From an uncultured Lacibacter sp. (lineage in GTDB: Bacteria > Bacteroidota > Bacteroidia > Chitinophagales > Chitinophagaceae): a stretch of DNA of 10,084 nt. How positions within the stretch are numbered: the first letter of the stretch is position 1; the number at the start of each line of letters is the position of its first letter. Below the pieces are notes generated by a model that was not told the DNA's origin, did no database searches, and saw nothing but the letters and a program-made list of their open reading frames with translations. A program made the position numbers and the translations under genes. Below, piece by piece: positions 5,632-10,084 of this stretch. Where the stretch lies: positions 1-10,084 of the forward strand of contig NZ_CAMLGT010000136.1 in the NCBI RefSeq assembly GCF_946479605.1. The letters are read 5' to 3'.

Positions 5632-5663
5632 GCTTTGTGCTGCAAGCTGTTCGCTGCGAGCTA
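5632..5663 (-). repeat. Imperfect 14-bp tandem repeat in the infA-rpmJ spacer
   Basis: On the minus strand AGCTCGCAGCGAAC is followed at once by AGCTTGCAGCACAA and then AGCTT: two and a third units, 10 of 14 bases alike between the full units. A related AGCTTTGAGCTTGCGG string occurs in the rpsM terminator. A separate 7-bp hairpin, AATAAGC/GCTTATT (5681-5698), covers the infA stop codon but has no T-run. Confidence 0.45.
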
Positions 5664-5693
5664 TTGTTATAAATTATATGAATAAGCTTGTGC

Positions 5694-5912
5694 TTATTTA
5701 TATCGGAAAATAATGCGTCCCCTGCTCAAATCATAAGGGCTCATTTCAACTCCTACTTTGTCGCCGGGAAGAATACGGATGTAGTGCATCCTCATTTTTC
5801 CGGAGATTGTTGCCAGAATTTCATGCCCGTTTTCAAGCTGCACACGAAACATAGCATTGCTTAATGCTTCTAAAATCTTACCGTCTTGCTTAATTAGTGC
5901 TTGTTTCGCCAT
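5694..5912 (-). CDS. infA: Translation initiation factor IF-1
   Basis: IF-1 binds the A site of the 30S subunit and helps IF-2 and IF-3 choose the initiator tRNA. Translated from 5912 it gives 72 residues, [29 protein letters not shown] and onward, ending [16 protein letters not shown]: a complete single OB-fold (S1-type) protein of normal length. An in-frame start at 5987 would add 25 non-homologous residues encoded across the promoter, so I rejected it. It heads the ribosomal cluster, with rpmJ 70 bp downstream. In most bacteria map and secY stand just upstream; here an unrelated 135-residue protein gene and a terminator do. The promoter at 5927-5960 probably drives infA and at least rpmJ and rpsM, with a very short leader. 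Identification is certain. Confidence 0.98.
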   Translation of the reverse strand: MAKQALIKQDGKILEALSNAMFRVQLENGHEILATISGKMRMHYIRILPGDKVGVEMSPYDLSRGRIIFRYK

Positions 5913-5926
5913 ACTTTTTGGGGTCG

Positions 5927-5960
5927 CAAAGATAGGAGGATTTCCTGAAAAGAATACAAA
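5927..5960 (-). promoter_or_regulatory. Bacteroidota-type promoter of infA
   Basis: The minus strand has TTTG (5957-5960), a 22-bp spacer, and TATCTTTG (5927-5934), an exact match to the -7 consensus TAnnTTTG. The spacing falls in the 17-23 bp range described for Flavobacterium-type promoters. The start codon is 14 bp beyond the -7 box, so the leader would be about 10 nt. The -33 TTTG overlaps the T-tract of the preceding terminator. Confidence 0.75.
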
Positions 5961-6009
5961 AAAATCAGCCCCGGCAGGCATTTTCAAAAAAAAATTGCCA
6001 GCACGGGGC
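5958..6009 (-). terminator. Intrinsic terminator upstream of infA
   Basis: On the minus strand GCCCCG (6004-6009) pairs with CGGGGC (5968-5973). The helix continues past a bulge and a T-T mismatch with GC/GC and GGCA/TGCC, around an AT-rich loop. TGA and seven Ts (5958-5964) follow. It ends transcription of the 135-residue protein gene, whose stop is 22 bp away. Confidence 0.8.
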
Positions 6010-6031
6010 CAAATTTACAAGTAATATCGGT

Positions 6032-6439
6032 TTAAATCACTTCAGCCGTCAGGTGTACCTTGGTCATACTTAGGTAGTAATTCTGTAACTGATGTAATGC
6101 AATTGACTGATTTACATGTCGTTTATCTTCTCTATACCAAAAACTGAGATTGTTGAAATCATCTGGCCTGTCAAGCTGTACCCGAAAGGCCCCTTTCAAA
6201 TATTTTACTGATCCATCGGGCTGATCTTCCCGTTTAAAATTTATTTTTTTCAGGGCGGCATCGCTTAGAGGAATTGGCTTCAGCGATCCCTCATCGTACC
6301 AAAACTGGTTTTGACCGTTGGTAAGTACAAGCGCCAGTTTTTGTCCGTTATTTACTTCTACCACCTCTCCTTCCATGAGTGTGCCTTCGAAATCGACCGT
6401 TACGAGATCGCCTTCTTTTAGTTCAGAGATTTTGATCAT
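6032..6439 (-). CDS. Conserved Bacteroidota protein of unknown function, 135 aa
   Basis: No enzyme motif is visible. The N-terminal half (1-55, SELKEGDLVTVDFEGTLMEGEVVEVNNG and onward) looks like a small SH3-like beta barrel. It ends in LKPIPLSDAALKKINFKR (53-70), and the C-terminus has the motif HQLQNYYLSMTKVHL (116-130). From memory this matches a family of short cytoplasmic proteins frequent in Bacteroidota genomes and their phages, which have a PIPLTEE-like segment in the middle and an HxLQNLYFALTGEEL-like end; their function is not known to me. There is no signal peptide or membrane segment. It stands alone between the divergent lipoprotein gene and infA, with its own terminator, so it looks monocistronic. 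The coding call is firm because of the composition and the flanking terminator; the family match is moderate. Confidence 0.8.
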   Translation of the reverse strand: MIKISELKEGDLVTVDFEGTLMEGEVVEVNNGQKLALVLTNGQNQFWYDEGSLKPIPLSDAALKKINFKREDQPDGSVKYLKGAFRVQLDRPDDFNNLSFWYREDKRHVNQSIALHQLQNYYLSMTKVHLTAEVI

Positions 6440-6503
6440 GATGCAATCGTTTTAAGTTTCCTCTAATTTAAAAAAATAATGCCAAAAACGCAGAATAGCT
6501 GTC

Positions 6504-6531
6504 AGCTGTTGAACGAACAATCTTAACAGCT
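6504..6531. repeat. Inverted repeat in the divergent intergenic region
   Basis: AGCTGTT (6504-6510) and AACAGCT (6525-6531) form a perfect 7-bp inverted repeat with a 14-nt centre, in the 147-bp region between two divergently transcribed genes. A weak minus-strand promoter-like pair overlaps it: TTTG at 6543-6546, then 17 bp, then TAAGATTG at 6518-6525 (one mismatch to TAnnTTTG). It could be an operator for either gene. No T-run follows on either strand. Confidence 0.3.
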
Positions 6532-6586
6532 TGTTTATAACTCAAATGGCCTCTTTTTTGTTACTATGCTTATAAATAATAAGGAT

Positions 6587-7216
6587 ATGAAACGATTGAT
6601 GGTGGCAATTGTCCCTTTATTGACATTAGTTCTGTTGGCTTCCTGCCGAAAAGAGCCAGCCAATAACCTTACGACAGAAGAAAGCTGGGTATATATCAGC
6701 AGTGGCAAAAATGGGATTGATTTTTCTGCATTTCAAACAATCACAATCCCCGATTCTGTAATTCTCATCAGCAACAGGCAAGGCAGTGGCAATTATGAAA
6801 CAAATGCGCTTGCTCAATCCATGATTTCTGAAATAAAGTCAACCCTTCAGGCAAGGGGGTATAGTCTTACTTCAAAAAGCAATAATCCCGATCTCGGCAT
6901 CAGCATCGCAAGAGTGGACAATAGCTATACCAATGTAGCTGCCTTTAACGGGTGGTGGGATCCGTATTATGGTTATTGGGACCCGACTTTCTGGGGTTAC
7001 CCGGGTTATGGTTGGGCACCAACTCAATTTGTTTTTTATAATACAACAGAAGCGGCATGGGCTATCGATATTATTGATTTAAAAAATACCAGTGGCAATT
7101 CACTAAAAATACTTTGGAGCGGAACTATACGTGGTGAGCAGATATTTAACTCACTGGCAATTCAGCCTATTGTAAAAGGGCTGTTTGACATTGCTCCCTA
7201 TATCCGCAAAACTTAA
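6587..7216 (+). CDS. DUF4136 domain lipoprotein
   Basis: From the ATG at 6587 the 209-residue product begins MKRLMVAIVPLLTLVLLASC, a type II (lipoprotein) signal peptide with lipobox LASC and lipidated Cys20. I prefer this start to the ATG at 6566, which would put seven polar residues in front of it. The mature part follows the DUF4136 plan: an SAFQTITIPDSV segment (47-58), a helix with ARGY (89-92), an NPDLGISI strand (100-107), and an aromatic, glycine-rich stretch GWWDPYYGYWDPTFWGYPGYGW (122-143), then TTEAAWAIDIIDLKN and ILWSGTIRG (175-183). The family is of unknown function and sits in the outer envelope. A barrel protein gene follows 23 bp downstream in the same direction, so the two probably form an operon. 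No convincing promoter was found. Confidence 0.85.
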   Translation: MKRLMVAIVPLLTLVLLASCRKEPANNLTTEESWVYISSGKNGIDFSAFQTITIPDSVILISNRQGSGNYETNALAQSMISEIKSTLQARGYSLTSKSNNPDLGISIARVDNSYTNVAAFNGWWDPYYGYWDPTFWGYPGYGWAPTQFVFYNTTEAAWAIDIIDLKNTSGNSLKILWSGTIRGEQIFNSLAIQPIVKGLFDIAPYIRKT

Positions 7217-7239
7217 GCTCACCCGAAACAAGTAAAAAA

Positions 7240-7851
7240 ATGAAATATATTCTTCTTTTTATAGGTATTGTTACTGCTACTGCAACAGTTCATGCACAGC
7301 AGGGATTATCAAAGATCAGCATACAACAATCAACACACTTGCCTGTTGGAAGCCTGAAAGGTTTTATTGAAAAACCATCACTCCGTGGTGGAAGTGTGAG
7401 TTATCAATATTTTGTTACCGATCAGCTCTCTCTTGGATTGATGGCAGGCTATTCAGATCTGTATCAGAAAAAAGACAGGCAAAACTATGTGGTGGGAGAA
7501 ACAGAAGTATCAGCCGTGAAATCGCATTCACTGCAAACTACTCCGTTTCTGCTTACGGCAGGTTATAACAAAGTAAAAGAAGGCTCAACAATACAACCTT
7601 ACGCTAATCTTGGTGTAGGTGCTGCATTTATCAGTTACGAAGAATGGTATGGTACACTTGTGGATGACGCCGGCGGTTTAAAATTTTCAGTTGCACCAGA
7701 GATTGGAACTCGTATTGCCTTCAACAAATATTCGCTTTCAGGTATTGATCTGTCGGTTCGTTACAATTTCACTGCATTTCAATATAATGATGTGAAGAAC
7801 CTGCAGACTGTTTCGTTGAACCTTGGGTTATTCTTTTTCACCAGAAATTAA
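7240..7851 (+). CDS. Small outer-membrane beta-barrel protein
   Basis: The 203-residue product has a Sec signal peptide (MKYILLFIGIVTATATVHA, cleavage likely after Ala19 before QQ). The rest is made of alternating-residue strands ending in aromatic residues: VSYQYFVTDQLSLGLMAGYSD (53-73), TPFLLTAGYNK, IQPYANLGVGAAFISY, KFSVAPEIGTRIAF, GIDLSVRYNFTAF and, at the C-terminus, VSLNLGLFFF. This is the pattern of the PF13505-type outer membrane protein beta-barrel family, probably eight strands. Only the residues TRN follow the last strand. It is the second gene after the DUF4136 lipoprotein, and the pair may act together in the outer membrane; that is inference. It converges on the permease genes with a 14-bp gap and no terminator in between. 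Substrate or role unknown. Confidence 0.85.
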   Translation: MKYILLFIGIVTATATVHAQQGLSKISIQQSTHLPVGSLKGFIEKPSLRGGSVSYQYFVTDQLSLGLMAGYSDLYQKKDRQNYVVGETEVSAVKSHSLQTTPFLLTAGYNKVKEGSTIQPYANLGVGAAFISYEEWYGTLVDDAGGLKFSVAPEIGTRIAFNKYSLSGIDLSVRYNFTAFQYNDVKNLQTVSLNLGLFFFTRN

Positions 7852-7865
7852 TAGCAGCAAATGGC

Positions 7866-8984
7866 TTAGCTCCGCTTACGATAATTAAGTACTGCCCAGC
7901 TGTTAAGCACCACAGCAAAAAAAGCCATCGTGCCCAGCTGTTGTTTAATATCAGCAAGGCCACTGCCCTTCAATACCACCATACGCATCACATCAATAAA
8001 ATAAGATACAGGATTGAACCGGGTGATCCATTGTGCCCACACCGGCATACTGTCAATTGAAGTGTACAAGCCGCCGAGCAATACAAAGATCATCATCAGG
8101 AAAAATGAAATGAGCATGGCCTGTTGCTGTGTTGCTGCATAAGTTGAGATAAGCAGACCTAAGCCCAGTACTGCTAATAAATACACTGCAGCAAAAACAT
8201 AGATCGTCAGAAAACCTCCAGCCGGAAGAATACCGTAGAACAGACGGGATATCAATAGTCCAAGTGTTAGAACAATCAAACCCAATATCCAGAACGGTAC
8301 CAGCTTGGCAATAATAAAATGTACTTTTTTTACCGGCGTTACATTGATTTGCTCAATAGTACCGATCTCCTTTTCTTTTACAATATTGATAGCTGTAAGA
8401 TTAGCACCCACCATCGTTAACAACAACACCAAAATTCCCGGCACCATAAAATATTTGTAATTCATCAACGGATTAAACCAGTTTGAAGAACGCACCTCTA
8501 TTTGTGTTTGCGGGCTGAACTTTGGCAACTGTATCCACTCCAGCCTTACTTCACGGTTAAAATCCTGGATGATGGAACGGAGATAAGCGCTGCCAAGATT
8601 TCCTTTTACACCGTTGATAGCATTTCCTGCTATAAATAAAGTGGCTTCATCTTCTTTCACCAGCTGCTTTTCAAATGATGCAGGTATTTCTAAAATAAGA
8701 TCGGCTTCATCATCTTCAATTTTCACTAACGATGCATGATAAGAATTTTCGTAAGCCGTCAATTGAAAATAACCGGAAGAAGTAATTTTTGTAATGAGTT
8801 TCTGAGAATAGGTTGAATGATCTTTATCCGTTACAGCAAGTTTGATATTCTTAATCTCGTAATCGGCTGCCCAGGGTAAAATAATGAGCTGAATAACCGG
8901 CATCATAAAAATAATGCGGAGAATAGCCGGGTCCCGAAATATTTGCCGGAACTCTTTCTGCAATAAAAATTTCAGCGTCCTCAT
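7866..8984 (-). CDS. ABC-2 type transporter permease (second of a pair)
   Basis: This inner-membrane protein belongs to the ABC-2 permease family (YbhS/YbhR/YhhJ-like), which with an ATPase and a HlyD-type adaptor exports drugs or other molecules. The 372 residues show the family plan: an amphipathic start, MRTLKFLLQKEFRQIFRDP, then a first membrane helix (about 21-39), a large extracytoplasmic domain (about 45-170), and five helices from about 178 to 365. Signature elements are NPLMNYKYFMVPGIL (171-185), the cytoplasmic VKEKEIGTIEQINVTPVKK (202-220), and the LGGLYTSIDSMP re-entrant region (303-314). Its ATG overlaps the stop codon of the upstream permease by 4 bp (ATGA), so the two are translationally coupled and probably form a heterodimer. 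The ATPase and adaptor genes are not in the window. Substrate unknown. Confidence 0.93.
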   Translation of the reverse strand: MRTLKFLLQKEFRQIFRDPAILRIIFMMPVIQLIILPWAADYEIKNIKLAVTDKDHSTYSQKLITKITSSGYFQLTAYENSYHASLVKIEDDEADLILEIPASFEKQLVKEDEATLFIAGNAINGVKGNLGSAYLRSIIQDFNREVRLEWIQLPKFSPQTQIEVRSSNWFNPLMNYKYFMVPGILVLLLTMVGANLTAINIVKEKEIGTIEQINVTPVKKVHFIIAKLVPFWILGLIVLTLGLLISRLFYGILPAGGFLTIYVFAAVYLLAVLGLGLLISTYAATQQQAMLISFFLMMIFVLLGGLYTSIDSMPVWAQWITRFNPVSYFIDVMRMVVLKGSGLADIKQQLGTMAFFAVVLNSWAVLNYRKRS

Positions 8985-10084
8985 TGCAACCTTATTTTAA
9001 AACGTTTAATGGCGACTGTTATAAAGAACAACAGCATACCAGTGAGAATAAGTGTTTCCTTCCACACCGCTGCAAGTCCCACACCTTTGATCATAACCGA
9101 ACGGACAATAATATAAAACCATTTCGCCGGAACAATATTTGACACCATCCGTAACGGGAACGGCATATTCTCAATGGGAAACATAAAGCCACTCAACATT
9201 ACTGTTGGCAGAAACAGTGCAACCAACGAAATAAACATAGCTACCTGTTGTGATGCAGCAGCGGAAGAGATTAATAGCCCAAGTGAAAGCGACACCAGTG
9301 TAAACAATAAACTTTCTGCTACCAGCAACAACAAACTTCCGTTGATCGGCACTTCCAATGCAAACACACTCAGCAATAAAATACTGGCAATATTGATGGA
9401 CGACAACAAAAAATAAGGAACTGCTTTTGCAATCACCACCATTTGCGGCCGCATGGGTGATACCAGCATAATTTCCATCGTTCCCATTTCTTTTTCCCGG
9501 ACAATGGTAATGGCCGTCATCATGGTACAAACAAGCAACAATACCATGGCCATTACACCAGGCACAAAATTGTAAGCGCCTTTCAATTGGGGATTATACA
9601 ACATTCTTGTTTCTACATTAATACTGTAGGGCAAGCGTTGTTTATTAGTGATCCGATCCTGGTAATCCATGATCACCGCTGTTGCGTAATTGGTGAGTGT
9701 ATTGGCAACGTTGGGATCGGATGCATCAGCGATCAATTGTACACTGGCTTTATTTACATGCTTCAGATCTTCTGCAAACTGCGATGGCAACACAACAGCC
9801 AGCTTGATCTTTCCTTTTTTAAATGCTGTTTCTATTTCTTTATACGAAGTAAGATTTGCCTCTACATCAAAATAACGGCTTGCATTCAACTCAGCAATTA
9901 ACGAAGCAGTTGCTGCATCTTTCGATTGATCAAAAACAGCAATTTTCGAATTCTTTACCTCGTTCGTTAATGCAAAACCAAAAATAACGATCTGCACCAC
10001 CGGCATGCCAAGCAGAATGAACAACGTACGTTTATCCCGCCAGATGTGCAGTAATTCCTTTTTTACAAAAGAGAAGAACTGCCT
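8981..10084 (-). CDS. ABC-2 type transporter permease (first of a pair; start just outside window)
   Basis: The frame stays open to the right edge, where it encodes RQFFSFVKKELLHIWRDK before the first helix. This is the normal amphipathic start of an ABC-2 permease, so only one to a few residues are missing; the TTG at 10024 is an internal leucine codon, not the start. The 367 visible residues have a first helix (ILLGMPVVQIVIFGFAL), an extracytoplasmic domain of about 150 residues, NPQLKGAYNFVPGVMAM, the cytoplasmic VREKEMGTMEIMLVSPMRP block, four more hydrophobic stretches, and the LSGFMFPIENMP region. It resembles its downstream neighbour in plan but not closely in sequence. The pair overlaps by 4 bp. 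Upstream genes, probably the ATP-binding protein and a HlyD-like adaptor, lie beyond the edge. Family assignment is firm; substrate unknown. Confidence 0.93.
   Translation of the reverse strand, partial: RQFFSFVKKELLHIWRDKRTLFILLGMPVVQIVIFGFALTNEVKNSKIAVFDQSKDAATASLIAELNASRYFDVEANLTSYKEIETAFKKGKIKLAVVLPSQFAEDLKHVNKASVQLIADASDPNVANTLTNYATAVIMDYQDRITNKQRLPYSINVETRMLYNPQLKGAYNFVPGVMAMVLLLVCTMMTAITIVREKEMGTMEIMLVSPMRPQMVVIAKAVPYFLLSSINIASILLLSVFALEVPINGSLLLLVAESLLFTLVSLSLGLLISSAAASQQVAMFISLVALFLPTVMLSGFMFPIENMPFPLRMVSNIVPAKWFYIIVRSVMIKGVGLAAVWKETLILTGMLLFFITVAIKRFKIRLQ

Noticed and set aside
5681..5698. 7-bp hairpin over the infA stop codon as a terminator
   Set aside because: No T-run follows on the minus strand and rpmJ must be expressed from the same transcript.
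5694..5987. Longer infA frame with 25 extra N-terminal residues
   Set aside because: The extra residues match nothing in IF-1 and the segment holds the -7 and -33 boxes and part of a terminator; [12 protein letters not shown] at 5912 is the normal start.
6566..7216. DUF4136 gene start at 6566
   Set aside because: It adds seven polar residues before a perfect lipoprotein signal peptide that starts at 6587.
8981..10024. Permease starting at the TTG at 10024
   Set aside because: The frame continues to the window edge and encodes the conserved amphipathic N-terminus of ABC-2 permeases; TTG is an internal Leu codon.

Overview
The window looks like chromosomal DNA from a Bacteroidota bacterium, probably of the class Chitinophagia (Chitinophagaceae-like). 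Reasons: the ribosomal proteins are of Bacteroidota type (zinc-free S4 and L36, alanine/lysine-rich tail on L17), carA follows rplQ, the infA promoter fits the Bacteroidota TTTG / TAnnTTTG consensus, start codons mostly lack good Shine-Dalgarno sequences, and there is a DUF4136 lipoprotein. The family-level placement is inference from gene content. No rRNA, tRNA, CRISPR array, transposase or phage module was seen.

Layout, left to right. (1) 1-350, plus strand: the 3' end of an acyltransferase-3 membrane protein, which meets aroQ (minus) tail to tail and shares a TTAA with its stop codon. (2) 347-5912, minus strand, transcribed right to left: infA, rpmJ, rpsM, rpsK, rpsD, rpoA, rplQ, carA, aroQ. 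This is the alpha-operon ribosomal protein/RNA polymerase cluster followed by a pyrimidine/arginine gene and a shikimate-pathway gene. (3) 6032-6439, minus: a 135-residue Bacteroidota protein of unknown function. (4) 6587-7851, plus: a DUF4136 lipoprotein followed by a small outer-membrane beta-barrel protein. (5) 7866-10084, minus: two translationally coupled ABC-2 permeases, the first running off the right edge by only a few residues.

The coding genes are ordinary. The unusual material is in the spacers of the alpha operon. Intrinsic-terminator-like hairpins with T-tracts lie after the 135-residue protein gene, rpsM, rpsK, rpoA, rplQ and carA, inside what would normally be read as one transcription unit. 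Between these terminators and the next start codons lie further inverted repeats. The most striking is in the rpsD leader, where two stems interleave as an H-type pseudoknot ending 15 nt before the rpsD start. A second, weaker pseudoknot could pair the rplQ leader loop with the rplQ start region. S4, the product of rpsD, is the classic autoregulator of alpha operons, so the rpsD leader is the best candidate here for an undescribed or little-described regulatory RNA.

A second point of interest is gene order. infA is not preceded by secY and map, as is usual, but by unrelated genes, and it has its own strong-looking promoter whose -33 box lies inside the T-tract of the preceding terminator.
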